Origin: Mantamonas sphyraenae
Lineage: Eukaryota > CRuMs > Mantamonadidae
Direction: 5' to 3'
Length of the DNA stretch: 64,000 nt
Assembly: GCA_026936335.1 (NCBI GenBank)
Contig: JAPMXV010000068.1
Span: 186,001-250,000 of the forward strand
Made by a program: the position numbers and the translations under genes. Positions 11,885-24,260 of the stretch are shown here, piece by piece. Position 1 is the first letter of the stretch. Each line of letters starts with the position of its first letter. The notes under the pieces are model-generated. The model saw only the letters and a program-made list of their open reading frames with translations, did not search any database and had not been told where the DNA came from.

Positions 11885-12430
11885 CCGCCCTTTTGTCTTC
11901 CATCCCGTTGATCCACAGCCCCACCACACGCAGACTCCTCTTCACTCCCAGCGCCATGCCCAGTGTCTGCGTCCCCCGTCGTCCCCGACACTGTCGTTCC
12001 CCACGTCCAGCTCCTCCAGCTCCCATTCACTTCCAGCCCCGTCATCTTAGATCTATATACGCCACAACACCAGCCGCACCATCGCTGCCGTTCTCCTGCA
12101 ACGCCTGCCCCAACACCGCCTCCTGCTCAACCCGAGCCACTTTCCCCCTCATGTCCTGTCTCTCCAGCCTGCTGTTCCTTGCCAGCCCTTCTGCCAATGC
12201 ACACCCCCCATCTGCCCGATCCTGTTCCTCCGCAGGCCCATCCCCGCAGCGTCGTGTTGCTCGGCAATGCCGCTACCTCCGTCCCCGACCTCGATGCAGC
12301 TCATTCTCAGCTTCACCACACACCCATCCCCCCCTCCAGCGCCTTGCACAGGCGGATGTCCTACGCATCGTCCACCCCGCAGCCCACCAGCATCGCCTCG
12401 CCGTCGTCGTCGCACACAAGCAGCTCCATG
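11885..12430 (-). pseudogene. Decayed RNI-type LRR gene fragment upstream of ROCO-CHAT 1
   Basis: Read on the minus strand, short pieces in shifting frames match the intact LRR gene at 55.2 kb: LEELDVGNDSVGDDG, then LGMALGVKRSLRVVGL and NGMEDKRAVGLATWLEEN, against its LEDLLLATNSVGRDG and LGKALGVNKGLRVLGL. In-frame stops and several single-base shifts break it. The same relic with the same breaks sits before each ROCO paralogue, so decay predates the duplications. Similarity to the other copies ends near 11885, the right edge of the Fanzor block. The rest of 11747-12474 shows no gene. Confidence 0.6.
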
Positions 12431-12474
12431 GATTTGCCAGCGGGCGCGGTGCGCGTGGGCGGTCAAGAGAATAC

Positions 12475-15400
12475 ATGGACGTGGAAGGGGAACACAACGA
12501 GCAAGGACAGCAGATGGTGGTGGAGGTGGTAGAGGTGGAGGTGGAGGACGAGCAAGGGGGGGGAGCGGGGGAGGGGAGATCGACACAAGCGAGACGTCAC
12601 ACGCGGTCGAGGGAGAAGATGCTGGGATTGGGATCTGGTGGCTGATATGGAGCGATGGGATCTTTATAAAGACATAGTACGTTGCACGGGTCAGGGGGGT
12701 TGTGCATAGCCCAGGAACGGAGTGGTGATCACCAGCTGACACTTCTGCAATTCACGGTAAGCAGGGATGGGCGTGGAGTGAACTGGGGGAGAGGTACGCG
12801 CACCTGCGTCAATTGCTACTGCAAGAGAACTCCAATGATGAGAAAGTCAAGCAGGCACTGGGTAGGGCACTGCGTTGGCGGTACACGGAGCGCCCGCTCT
12901 TCCTGAACCTCCTGCGACTGCCAGCGGACCCAGAGAAGCGAGGGATGGTGCGCAGTCGGCTGTTGCATGTGTTGGAAACGATGCACACAAGCCATGTGGT
13001 TGGGTTCTACGGACCTGTGGTTCTGGAGGACATCACAGCGACGGCCGAGCTGCTACAGGCCAGCTCGACCATCACAAAGGTCGTCTTCGACTGCGTCTAC
13101 TTCGAAGAGGATGTACAGAGATCACAGCAAGCACTCGGTGACATGCTGGCTTCTGGGAAGGTCACAGTGGTCAAGATGACGATATCGTACGAGGATCCGC
13201 GGCCAGAGGAAGTACAGGAACGATCTGACGCAGTGTTACTGCAGGCCATTGGGCATGCTCTGGACAAAGCATGTCCCCTCAACTGTATCGACATCAATGC
13301 ACACATTTCACAGGATGCTGGGCGGTGTTTGGGCGAAGCGTTGGCCAGGAACACCACTGTGAAGGACATCCGGCTCACGCTGGATTCTGGAGATGTCTCT
13401 AATCTGTTGATGGGTGTTTCACAGTGCTCTGCAATCGAGACACTGCATTTGGACCTCGATGGAAATGTGGACGGTTTGGGCAGCTTGGACATGGGCAAAC
13501 TGTCTCTGAAGGAAGTGGACATCAATCTCCGTGGCGCAATCTTCGAAGCATTTGATGATGAATGGCTGACAAAGGGCTTCGGAGCTTCTTTGGAGAAACT
13601 GACGCTGCGCAACATCCGTCAGTTTAGCACAGCGGCTGTGGTCACGCAATGCGAGGAGAAGTGTTCCTCGTTGATGGAAATGAGCTTCACAGGCGTTGGC
13701 TTCCACGAAGACGATGCTACAGTACTTGCAGGGGCAATCCGTGCCATGGAAAGCCTTCAGCAGCTGGAATTCAGTGATACCGAGTTTGAAGACGCAGAGA
13801 TCATAGCACTTTCAGACGGGCTGACGGATTGCACGCAACTGCGTGTGCTGGACCTCCACAGGAACAGATTCGGCGCAGCTGGGTTGACAGCGCTTGTATC
13901 TGCCATTTGCAATCTCACCGGCCTGGAGGAGCTGAATGTGGCAGGCAACCGCATCGTGGATGTCCACGGCACGGGACTGGCAGAGCTTGCGCCGAACCTG
14001 CTGAAGCTGGATGTCCGCAACAACAAACTGGCTGTGGAGAGCGCCATCTCGTTGCTGGAAGCCATGACGAAGCAGGGGTGTCGAACCACTTTGTTGAACC
14101 TCACTAATCAGGAGTGGAACAAACCTGCATCGAAGAAGCTGGGAGACACCCTTGCAGAGATGCTTCCACAGATGTCATCATTGACAACGCTGGGGGTGGA
14201 TGCTGGCTCGCATGCCCTGGCAGAGTTGCTTCTCGAGAACCGGACCCAAATCTCGCTGCACGGGGCAAGCACCATTATCGAATGGGAGGGACTCTGTTCC
14301 AGTCTGTTCAGATGGGACCATGCCAGTCCGTTATCGGTGCCAGATGACATGTGGGAAGCAGACGAGTGGCTTTACTCACAACTCCATCCCTCCGACAGCG
14401 CCCTGACAGAGATCGAGTTCGATGGCCAGCGTCTATTCCGCGGCATGGACACTCTCAAGTTCACCTTTCGTTCAAGATGGCCCTTGCTCTGTATCTACGA
14501 GCTGTGCCCCGATGTTCCCTCGCTTGTGGTCGAGAAACGCCAGGAACAGCCAGCACTCCAAACTCTGTTTGGCTGCCAGCAGGTGTCCACTTTGCAATGG
14601 ACAATGTATGGCGAGGACATCCAACAGCCAGACACCCCGATGGCCAAGCTCGTCGCCTCCTGCGTGGGAGACAACCAACCATCGCGCCAGATCCTTCGCT
14701 TCCGCACCAGTGAGCAACTGAGCGCAGCACTCACACAGCTGCATGAGCAGCAGCCTGATCTGTGGGGGCTGAAACTCGTCCAGACAGAGCTGTGGCGCGC
14801 TGACCAGGTGACCGAGCTGCCAGACGCGATTGGCCTGTTCACATCCCTCGTGTGTCTCGATCTGGACCACACCCGTCTGCACAAGCTCCCTGGCGCGTTT
14901 GCAGAGCTGTCGCAACTGCAAGTGCTCATCCGCCCCCGGGTAGTGGATGGGTTTGTCAACGTGCCACGGTTTGTGAGTGACCAAGGGGCGCAAGAAGTGG
15001 TGCAGTACATGTCACAGGCGCTTGCGTCTTCATGGCCGCATGCCAACTGGATGGTGGTTGGCCATGGCGGGAGTGGCAAGACGACGCTGCTGAAGAGCAT
15101 GCGGGGCATGGCGAGTGGAGGTGAGCGCACCGCAGAGGATGGGCGCACGGAGCCAGCCACACATGGGATGGAGGTGAGTGTGCTGGACGTGGATGGGGTT
15201 GGCGAGGTGCGCATCAGCGACTACGGCGGCCAGATGGAGTACTACGTGATGCACCAGAACATGATGATGGGCCAGAGCGGCGTGTATGTGATTGTGGCGT
15301 CGGCAGCACAGCTTGTGGAAGGCAGCAAGCACAAGTACGAGGCAAAGCGGGCAGTGGACTGGCAGGGCGAGATGGCGTACTGGGCTGATGTGATTGCGTC

Positions 15401-18146
15401 GAAAGTGGGCCAGGAACGGCTGCTGGAGGAGGAAAAGCCACGGGTGGTGCTGGTACTGACCCATGTGGACACACTGGGGAAGGGTGGACGCACGTTGGTC
15501 GAAAGCCAGCTGAAGGCAGCCATGAAGATGATCTTGCGGGAACAAGGACAGGCACTGCGTGTTCTGAAGGCGTTTAGAGTGAATGCACTAAAGCCGAAGC
15601 GCACACGGTCCGTGTTTGACAAGCTGGTGGAGATCAGCACGGAGGTGGTGAATCGGCAGGTACCCGAAGCGCAGGGGAGACTGCTGGAGGAGATCCGCGC
15701 ACTCAAGACAGCGATGGGTGGGCAGCTACGGGAACAGCCATGGATGGAGTATGGAGAGTTGAGGAGGATGATGGAGGAGAGGCAGGACGAGGAGTTGCTG
15801 GGGCTGTTGAGTGGGCCAGGGGACAGCTGGTGGTTCTTTGACGTGGCGCTGGAGGCACTGCACCACCTGCAGGAAGTGACATGGCACAGAGAGGGGGCAG
15901 TGGACATTGTGATACTGGAACCGAAGTGGCTGGTGGGCGTGGCTGGTGGGTTCATGTGGAGTGGGGACGCGAGTGATCTGGTGCCCACTCAGGCGACGAT
16001 TACGCTGCGGGCACCTATCGAGGAGGTGGATGATGGAGAGGACGATGCATTCTCTGTTGGGAGTTGTGAGTCCGAGGATGACGACGATGACGACGATGAG
16101 ATTGACGAGGAGACCACCAGGGCCATGACCGTAGCTGGGTTGCTGCGTCTCGTGATGGGGTGTCTGAAGGAGGAGCAGGAGAAAGAAGGGTGTGTGAGCA
16201 TGGAGAGCGCGTGTTGGCACGCTGTGTTTGTGCACAAGGTGGAGAGTGCGCTCATCGGAGCAAGCGAGCACGAGGAACTGGACCTGCGGAGGAATCTGGA
16301 GGATGCGCTCGCACAGCGCAAGGACGGGGAAGACCACAAGAAGGTGGTAGATCGACTGTTGGGGGCACTGGGGGTGGTCGTGGAGGATGAGAAGGATGAT
16401 CTGATGGAAACGGGCCGGATGCTGGTGCAGCTGCTGCAGGACATGGATCTGTGCTTCCCTGACGAGGAGTGGATGACACCAGAGGGGACATGCAAGGAGA
16501 CAGGCGATGGAAAGGTGGATCTTGATCTCACAGTCAAGGCACCACGGCTGGTGTTTCCGATCATGCTGGACAACAAAGAGTTCAACCAGGAGCGGGTTGA
16601 CGAGCTAATGGGAGGCAGGAATCGGCGCATTGGGCGACGGTACACGTGGGGAGGAGACATGAGGGAATGCCAGCGGGGGAAGCGATTGCCAGCTGGGCTG
16701 TTCCATCGTGTGCAAGTGCGCATGCGGCAGGCCTTCTGCGGATTTGCGCGTGATGGCGCACAGCACCACCGTGAATGGTGCTGGATGCAACCACTTGTGG
16801 CAATGGATGATGGCAAAGAGTATCTGCCGATGGTGCTGCTGCATCATCGTGGACTGAGTGGCGTGCTGGATGTGGTCGTGGCTGTGAACCACGAGCGCGA
16901 AGACCAGAAACGGATGGGAGAAGTGATGGGTGTGATCGACAAGCACATCCGATCACTGCTGGGCTTCCAAGAGGAGAACGAGAGGGATGTGCGACTTCGA
17001 TCACTCCCGGGCTTCCGACGTCACAAACGACGTCACACAGCAGAGGTGCGACACCGGGAGGCGGCGTTTGCAGGCATGAGAGACGAGTGGACAAGCTGGC
17101 CACTGTGTCCAGAGTGTCTGGAGAGCGACCGCATGACCGCACTGTTGCAGACAGAGACTTGGACGGAACTGGAGGAAATGTCCGGCGTGGCTCATGTGCT
17201 TGAAGATTCCTTTGGCACTTGGGACGACATGCTGGCTGCATATCGAAACGCACCAGCCATCCGCTGCGACCAAGGACTCGCTCTCAGTGTAAAGCTCGTA
17301 CAGTGTGGTCTTCCATCAAGCGCTTCGACTCTGGCGCAGATGATGGAGGACGGCCGCAGGCGACACAGTGAGCTCGTGGGGCTGCTGCATGATATTCGGA
17401 AGAAGCAGGACAGCGCAGCCATGAAACAAGCACTGGAGACCACCAACAGCAGCCGAAATGACACCAGTGATGCAAAGAAGATGCAGGTGCTGATGCTCGG
17501 ATGTGCCGAGTTTGCCCATGGGAAGCTGGAGACCATCGACGAGTTTGAACGGGTCATGCACCAGCTGGGCCAAGACAGCAAACTGCAACTGCACACCGAG
17601 TCACGCCTGAACATGAGTGTTAACCACGTACAGGGCACCCTGGAGGTCGTGCGTGCAGATGTCGTCCATGTGATGACACATGGCACAGAACGTGGACTCC
17701 TGGCCAAGGATGGACGCGTCGTCACACACGCACTCCTCATGCAGCTCACACAGCGCACACGCCCCAGTGCCCTCTGTGTGCTCAATGCATGTCGCACCGC
17801 GTCCCTGGCAAGCGACCTGGTCGCCGAGGGACACTTTCTCGCAGCCATCGGCTACCTTGGCAAGGTGGACGATCGTGAAGCCATTGCGTTTGCAGAGAAG
17901 CTATACACACTACTCGGCAACGGAAAGGAGAGATCACTGGGCAACTGCTTCACACTGGCCAGCGCGGTCATCAAAAGCACCCAGGTGCGCCTCTTCACCT
18001 CCTCCGCGAAGCTGGCGGACAAACAACTCACCGACCTCCGCAACAGACAGATCTACACCCCGCAACGATGCCACGTGCACGTCACCCAAGGCACCGAACC
18101 CCGCATCATGGCCACCCGCTTCACCACCGTCACTTTCCTCAAGTAA
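12475..18146 (+). CDS. LRR-Roc-COR-CHAT protein 1 (damaged first exon)
   Basis: By comparison with the other copies, exon 1 should be 12475-12676 and exon 2 12765-18146 (88-bp intron, phase 0). Exon 1 here carries two single-base deletions relative to copy 3 (in the G-run near 12557 and near 12635). The conserved ATG frame therefore stops early, and translation may start at the in-frame ATG at 12945. Exon 2 is open for 1793 codons. Domains in order: RNI-type LRRs; a short plant-type LRR pair (LPDAIGLFTSLVCLDL); the Roc GTPase with P-loop GHGGSGKT (~15060), switch DYGGQMEYY and LTHVD; the COR domain (LEPKWLVGVAGG); an Asp-rich insert; a CPEC motif; and a C-terminal CHAT domain with HVMTHG and LNACRT as the His/Cys dyad. 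ROCO proteins are GTP-switched signalling scaffolds and CHAT is a caspase-fold protease. Cleavage of a partner on LRR-triggered switching is inference. Confidence 0.85.
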
Positions 18147-18149
18147 ACC

Positions 18150-18431
18150 TTCCTACCACCTCATCCAGCATCCCCTCATTCCCCTCCAACCCCGCCGCCA
18201 ACCCCACCGCCCCTTGTCTTCGATCCCCTTGGTCGACAGCCCCACCACACGCAGACTCCTGTTCACCTCCCAGCGCCTCCACCCCGTGGTCTCCGATCTC
18301 GTCCCCCCACAACACCAGCCGCACCACCGCCCTGTACACACCAGCCACCATGACCCTCCCCTCCACCCTCACCTGTGGTCGCCGTCTACCACAGGCCGGC
18401 CTGTTTTCGTCATCTCCCAACGTTGACAAGA
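18150..18431 (-). pseudogene. LRR relic between ROCO-CHAT 1 and truncated EF1-beta
   Basis: Minus-strand pieces VVRLVLWGDEIGDHGVEAL and RSLRVVGLSTKGIEDKG followed by GAVGLAAGLEGNEGML resemble RNI-type LRR units, but lie in different frames. The same relic follows ROCO-CHAT 3 (37480-37757). The 285 bp between the ROCO stop and the next start hold nothing else I can support. Confidence 0.5.
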
Positions 18432-19539
18432 ATGACTACGAGCGTGTCCACCTGCACATCTCCGACGTCTCCCAACGAACACGAGCGCGCTTCGTGGCCC
18501 GAGGCCGCGTTCGCATTCGGCCAGGCCGTCGCTAGCGTAAGTCGCACGGGAAGGAACACTCCACCGATCGCCGAAGGACACGAGCAGCCGGCAGAGCGTG
18601 CAGTGGAGCCAGGGTGCAGCAGATGGACCCCCCCACACGCTCCATGCGTGCACAGGAAGCCACAAGACGCCCTTCCCCTGGATCGGAATCCGTGGAAAAC
18701 CCTCTTCCTGCTGCCGGATTATTGCGCTGGGAGCACACATTGGCATGTCCACTCACACACAACCGCGGGCAACACAGGCTGGTGCGTCCTCCTCGTCTGC
18801 CAACGACGACGAGGATGACGACGAAGACGACGATGACGACGACTTTGACGTCTTTGGCGAGGACGAGGACGCCGCCGCGGCCCTCGAGGCGGAGAAGAAG
18901 GACAAGAAGAAGCCCAAGGCCCCTGTGATTGGCAAGTCTTCGGGTAAGTGGAGATGGAGAGAGGAGGTGAGAGAGGGCGTGCGAGGGCGTGCATGGTTTG
19001 CATGGGATGCATGTGGCCTGGGCTGAGGTAGAGCAAGGGGTGTTTGTGATGCATGCAGATTTTGTGCGGTGGATTTTCTGCCCGCAATGGCCCGGATTCC
19101 CCCGCCCGGCCGAATGACCCCTGAAACTCCGCCAAAATGCGATTTGGGACATCGACCAAAAAAACAGAGCCAGCGCAGCTGGCAGTGTGCATGCTCATGT
19201 CCACGCATTTGGCCATACAACGCTCACACCAATCCTCGCCCCCGCCACTCCCCCGTTCCCCCCCACCCCCCTTTCACCACAGTCATCTTCTTTGTCAAGC
19301 CGTGGGATGACACCACCGACATGAAGGCCATGGAGGCCGGCGTGCGCGCCATCACCATGGACGGATTGACCTGGTCCGAGAAATCCGAGCTCGTCGGAAT
19401 CGGCTACGGCATTTCCAAGCTCCAGATCGGCTGTACCGTCGTAGATGACCTTGTTTCCGTTGATGATCTTGAAGATGCGATCCGCGAGCTTGAGGATTAC
19501 GTGCAGAGCGTTGACATTGCGTCCTTTAACAAGCTTTGA
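18432..19539 (+). CDS. N-terminally truncated EF1-beta, copy 2
   Basis: Exons 18432-18536, 18778-18943 and 19283-19539 would give 175 residues. Splice sites, phases and exon lengths of exons 2 and 3 match the complete gene exactly, and the exchange-domain protein is unchanged. Differences in exon 3 are synonymous, for example the last four codons TTC AAT AAA TTG against TTT AAC AAG CTT. The breakpoint falls inside exon 1, just before NE.ERASWPEAAF, so the GST-C-like domain is gone. Upstream ROCO 3' flank supplies an in-frame ATG and 14 new residues (MTTSVSTCTSPTSP). Without its first domain the protein should not bind eEF1B-gamma normally but could still exchange nucleotide on eEF1A. Expression is unproven, and it could be a non-transcribed duplicate. 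Confidence 0.6.
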
Positions 19540-20991
19540 GTGGTAGGGGGGAACCTATGATCAAAAGTTCAACACTGGCAAGAGCCCCGAACCAGCCAAT
19601 GAACACCCTCTGCTTCAACGCGGTCACTTCAACCACCTCTCTCTCTCTCTCTCTCTCTCTCCTCTCTGTCATTCTCCCGTTTCGAGACCGTCCGCGGGCT
19701 CATCGCTCACCTTGGATTTTTCTGCGTCCATCCCAAACGCCCCTTCCATCGTTCTCACACCTCACCTTGGCCGTCCCTCCCACACACACAATCCACTCCC
19801 CTATTCCATGTACCCGTTCCCTCTTCACCTGCACTTCCGCCCGAGATCCCGGCCCAAGACCACTCCGTACCAGCTCTCCTGCCTTTGCTTCTTCCTTCCT
19901 TCCCCCTCGCCATCTCCCTTCCGAGGGTGTGACCTCTACTTCCCTGTGACGGGTATCATCCCAACGGCGTCGGGTGGCATTTTGCACGGTTCCCCGGGCG
20001 TGGCCCCTCGATCACAACCACCACCCAGACTATCTGCATCCCTGCACCAGCACCCATGGCTACTGGAATCACATCAGCCATCGACACCTTCCCCTCCACC
20101 CTCACCTCCGGTGTCTCCCAAACTGACCCCGTGCCGCACTCCTGCAGCCCCCAAAACCGTTCTGTAACCGAGGTGCTTCAGCCACAACCACCACTCAAAC
20201 CATCTCCATCCCTGCACCAGCACCCGTGGCTACTGGAATCACATCAGCCATCGACACCTCCCCCTCCACCCTCACCTCCGGTGTCTTCCACACTGACCCC
20301 GTGCCGCACTCCTGCAGCCCCAAAACCGTTCTGTAACCGAGGTGCTTCAACCACAACCACCACCCAGACCATCTCCAATCCCTCACCGGCACCCATGGCT
20401 ACTGGAATCACACCAGCAACCGTGGCCTCCCCCTCCACCCTCAACTCCGGTGTCTCCCAAACTGACCCCGTGCCGCACCCCTGCAGCCCCAAAACCGTTC
20501 TGTAACCGAGGTGCTTCAATCACAACCACCACCCAGACTATCTGCATCCCCTCACCGGCATCCGTGGCTACTGGAATCACATCAGCCATCGACACCTCCC
20601 CCTCCACCCTCACCTCCGGTGTCTTCCACACTGACCCCGTGCCGCACTCCTGCAGCCCCAAAACCGTTCTGTAACCGAGGTGCTTCAGCCACAACCACCA
20701 CCCAAACCATCTCCATCCCTGCACCAGCACCCGTGGCTACTGGAATCACACCAGCCATCGTGGCCTTCCCCTCCACCCTCACCTCCGGTGTCTCCCAAAC
20801 TGACCCCGTGCCGCACTCCTGCACAGACCCACCCGTGTTCTCACAATCGGTTCCTCAATCACATGTTAACACCACCTCTTCATCTCACGACTGCTCTCGC
20901 AGGCGCAGCATACATCTTGATCTCAACATCATCATTCAATCTCAGTCATCTCCCGCCTCCCAACCCCCCTTCCATCCCACCGCCCACACAC
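19540..20991. repeat. EF1-beta 3' flank with CT microsatellite and satellite B (169-bp units, ~5 copies)
   Basis: A (CT)n tract lies near 19638-19662. Satellite B occupies about 19990-20830; its marker tctgtaaccgaggtgcttc recurs at 20161, 20330, 20499 and 20668, an exact 169-bp period. The unit is rich in CCA/ACC and ends each reading frame with a TAA, so I read it as non-coding. Copy 1 of this flank has one unit and copy 3 about three. From about 20830 the sequence is the 5' flank of the F-box copy. Confidence 0.85.
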
Positions 20992-21576
20992 ATGCAACCA
21001 CGACACGTGACCTCTACGATGGGTACCGAGTCCACCCTGCGCAAGCGCATTGACTCGGAGGCCGACCTGAACGGCGACAGCGGCGCCGTTGAACAAAGGG
21101 CGCAAACGGCACGGCGGCTGCTCCGCCCAACCGCGGCGTCCACAACCCCAACAGCAGAGAATGATGTTGCTTTGGGGTGAGAGAGCTCACTGTATGTCTC
21201 CAGTGACCCATGCGTAGCGACGGGACCGCACACTGACGCCGTCAACAGTGAACCGCCGCAGCCGCACGCGAACCCGGCTGACACAGCGCGTAAAGACGCA
21301 AATGACGAACGACTCGGGATGAGTGACCGTTCCTTGCTGGAACAGATCCCTGTCGAGGCGTGGGCGCGCGTTGCCGCGTTCTTGGACGAGGAAACTGGTG
21401 GCAAGTTCTTTTCGTCCTCCGCGCACCTGCGGCGCAGTCGTTGGTCCTCTCTGCCCCGAAACACAGCACAACCCTTCCAATACAAAACAGGACCCCAGGT
21501 GCGCGTTGCATCCTGCACCGTGGCATTCCCCTCCACCCTCACCTGCGGCAGTGGAGTGTTGCAGGTGATCGAATGA
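20992..21576 (+). pseudogene. F-box gene copy 2, frameshifted after the F-box
   Basis: Exons 20992-21176 and 21249-21576 with a 72-bp intron in the same phase 2 position as the gene at 1-1270. It keeps M-Q-P-R-H, one NGDSGAV repeat and the F-box (LLEQIPVEAWARVAAFLDEE). Just after the F-box, the alignment with copy 1 (HLRA..LSLVLSA) jumps frame at the CGGCGCAGTCG sequence, and the reading frame ends at 21576, far shorter than copy 1. It could still make a ~170-residue F-box-only protein. Confidence 0.55.
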
Positions 21577-23275
21577 AACAACCGCTCCTTGGCTTGCCCA
21601 GAGACACAAAGCGTGTATACGACGGTGACCATGGGCCAGCATGCCTCCCAGGGATGGCCTGAGGAGGTTGTGTGATGCTGTTACGTGACTGTGCGGCCCG
21701 CAGGGACGAGGTCATCGGCTGCCGGTGCCTACGGGGCGCCACACGGTGCATTGGCCGTCTGCACAGAAGGAGGACGACGGCAGGGGGGTTGGACCAGGAT
21801 CACACATTGTGCTGGGATGGGCATCCGAAGGGTTTCCACACACGCACGTACATGGAGAGGCGGTTGAGTTGGTTGGGCTCGCTGCTTCCATCTTCCAACC
21901 CCTTCCCACAGCCACAGCGTCCCCTGATGTGTGATCTACCACCAATCAGGCACTGGAAATGGTCCAAAGAGGCCTTCCGTGTGCTTGGGTGAAACCGTGA
22001 ATGGCTGTGGATGGAATCCGCAGTTTTGTGCAACGAAAACGCAGTTTGTGGCCACCAAAATGCAGTTCTGGGGGCGTTTTGCGACACCAAACTGCCATTT
22101 CGCCCTCTACCCTGCTACACCACCCTATCCTCACATCAGACACCACCAACGCCTCGCTCTACATCCGCGCCACCCACACACGTGAACACATCTTCTTCAC
22201 ATGCGTCGCTCGCCGCCACAGCCGCAACGCTTAACTGGCCACCGTCCTTTCCGAAGCAGTACACACCAAAGCAACGCTGGTACCTCTGCCTCCGCTCCCT
22301 CCTTCTCACCGACGACGAGATCGCTTCAGGGGGGCCCATCAGCACCGAAAAGATCACCCATGCCGGAAAGCCGCCAAGTTTGCCTTTGCTCTTGGAAAGC
22401 ACATGGCCGACAAAGCTGTGCGGCTGGACGTGACCTGGCCTGCGTTGTTTTCCCAAGCCAGACTGACGAGCACTCTGCAGCGGGAAGCGGCCACTTGGCA
22501 AGCAGGTGCTCTGGAGCACATTGCGAGGGTCTACGAGGAGCTGTACCGGGGCAAGGACCTGGGCGACGACGGCATGGGCAGCCGCTCTCGCGTTTGACAC
22601 CGTGGATTTTGAACGGAGCGTCCAAAGCACGGGCTCTCCCACGAGTCCACATGTCACTTTACCCACAACGCCGCCGGGAGTCCGAGCGATCACGAAGACT
22701 TGCCTACGCGGAGGAGGAGGGGGAGGAGTCGACGAGGCACTTCGCAAAGGCTGATCGTGCCACAGCTGACCTTCTCAATGTGTTCGAGGCTTGCCGTGCA
22801 CACAGAAGCGCGCAGGAGATCAACGAGCTCGCAGAGCCGACCTTTCTGTCCAACCCCACTGCGGCAGTAACCCTTCACCGCGTTCGAGCACAGAGCAACC
22901 CGATCGAGCACTCGACACGACGTTCATTTCCCTCGTGGACGCCGCTGCTTCTCTGTCTGCGGACAAAGATGGACTGCTCACAGTGTGGGCGCGGTTGGAG
23001 AGCATCGTGAACGGCTTCAGTCAAAAGGTACGGCGTGACTCCACGGCGTTCGATGATGCGGAGAGAGTGTTGCAGGATGTACAGCGTGACCTGGAAGCAG
23101 CAGAACAGTTTGGTGGCACACAGTGCGACACCTTGCTGCGGGTATGCTTACGCGCGAGCAACAGGGAGAAGGGCACATGAATGAATAGACCGGATTCTGC
23201 GCGATCCATCCCGAAACAAGACTCCTCTCAAGGACACATTCACCGTCCATGCCTGTTGTGGACGGGAGCACTCAC
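21577..23275 (+). pseudogene. Decayed downstream exons of the F-box unit, copy 2
   Basis: No continuous gene spans this stretch, but two segments stay open here and in the copy at 40.6-42.2 kb. One is 22385-22597 (starts HMADKAVRLDV, contains HIARVYEELYRGKDLGDDG), which weakly recalls the KLYRG part of F-box copy 1. The other is 22905-23180 (VDAAASLSADK...ESIVNGFSQKVRR), helical and ending SNREKGT. They may be later exons of the F-box gene, broken by stops between them. Around 22020-22070 a short cagttTtgtg-like phrase repeats three times. The rest shows nothing I can name. Confidence 0.35.
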
Positions 23276-23649
23276 ATGACGTCAGTCTGCTGGCGTTGCG
23301 TGCACAGCCTCTCGTGTGCGCAGGCACAATCCCCATCCGTCGTCAAGCGCCTCGTCGGCCACCCACCTGCCGCCTGGATGCGTACCACACAGAGCAGTTC
23401 CCGAGAGTGTGTTGCGCAAATACTTCACTACCGTGCTGGCCACGTCAGCGGTCATGTTGTTGCTGCACAGTCGATGGCCCAAGTTGCGGCGGGTGCCCAC
23501 AACAGCGAAGGAGGAAGACACAACACGCACACAAAGCAACACTCGCCACACAAGCGAGGAAAAGGGAGGAGGAGGTGCCATGGAGAAGCAGCAGGCACAA
23601 CAACAGCAGGTGGTGGAGGTTGCCCAGCATCCACATCCACCGTTTCCAC
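23276..23649 (+). other. ROCO upstream module, conserved open stretch, copy 2
   Basis: This segment, starting at catgacgtcagt, recurs at 30840 and 42238, always about 1 kb before a ROCO start. One plus frame is kept open in all three over ~70 codons (TTVLATS.VM.LL..RWPK, then VPTTA.EEDTT.TQ and HTSEE, then AME.QQAQ). It reads like a short hydrophobic segment followed by a polar tail. It could be an upstream exon or a chance frame in duplicated DNA, and I cannot tell which. Confidence 0.3.
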
Positions 23650-24240
23650 ACCCTCCTTCCCCTCCAACCCCACCGCCCCTCTGTCCTCCATCCCGTTGAT
23701 CCACAGCCCCACCACACGCAGACTCCTGTTCACTCCCAGCGCCATGCCCAGCGCCTGCGCCCCCGTCGTCCCCGACGCTGTCGTTCCCCACGTCCAGCTC
23801 CTACACCCTCCCATTCACCTCTAGCCCCGTCATCTTATATCTATATCCGCCACAACACCAGCCGCACCAGCGCACCCGTTCTCCTGCAACGCCTGCCCCA
23901 ACCCCGCCGCCCGCTCAACCCGAGCCACTTTCCTCACATCCAACCTCTCCATCCTGCTGTTCCTTGCCAGCCCTTCTGCCAATGCACACGCCCCTTCTGC
24001 CCAATCCTGTTCCTCAACAGGCCCATCCCCGCAGCGTCGTGTTGCTCACCAACGCCGCCGCCCGCCGTCCCCGACCTCGATGCAGCTCATTCTCAGCTTC
24101 ACCACACACCCATCCCCCCCTCCAGCGCCTTGCACGGGCGGATGTCCTACGCGTCGTCCACCCCACAGCCCACCAGCATCGCCTCGCCGTCGTCGTCGCA
24201 CTCCAGCAGCTCCATGGGTTTGCCAGCGGGCGCGGTGCGC
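23650..24240 (-). pseudogene. Decayed RNI-type LRR gene fragment upstream of ROCO-CHAT 2
   Basis: Minus-strand pieces include MELLECDDDGEAMLVGCGVDD (then a TAG), VVKLRMSCIEVGDGG, GLARNSRMERLDVRKVARVE and VNRSLRVVGLWINGMED. They are in different frames, as in the relics before ROCO 1, 3 and 4. Closest intact relative in the window is the LRR gene at 55.2-56.7 kb. Confidence 0.6.
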
Positions 24241-24260
24241 GTGGGCGGGCAAGAGAATAC

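Noticed and set aside
19990-20830. Secreted Thr/Pro-rich repeat protein encoded by satellite B
   Set aside because: Every 169-bp unit carries a TAA in the open frame and the period is not a multiple of three, so no frame can continue.
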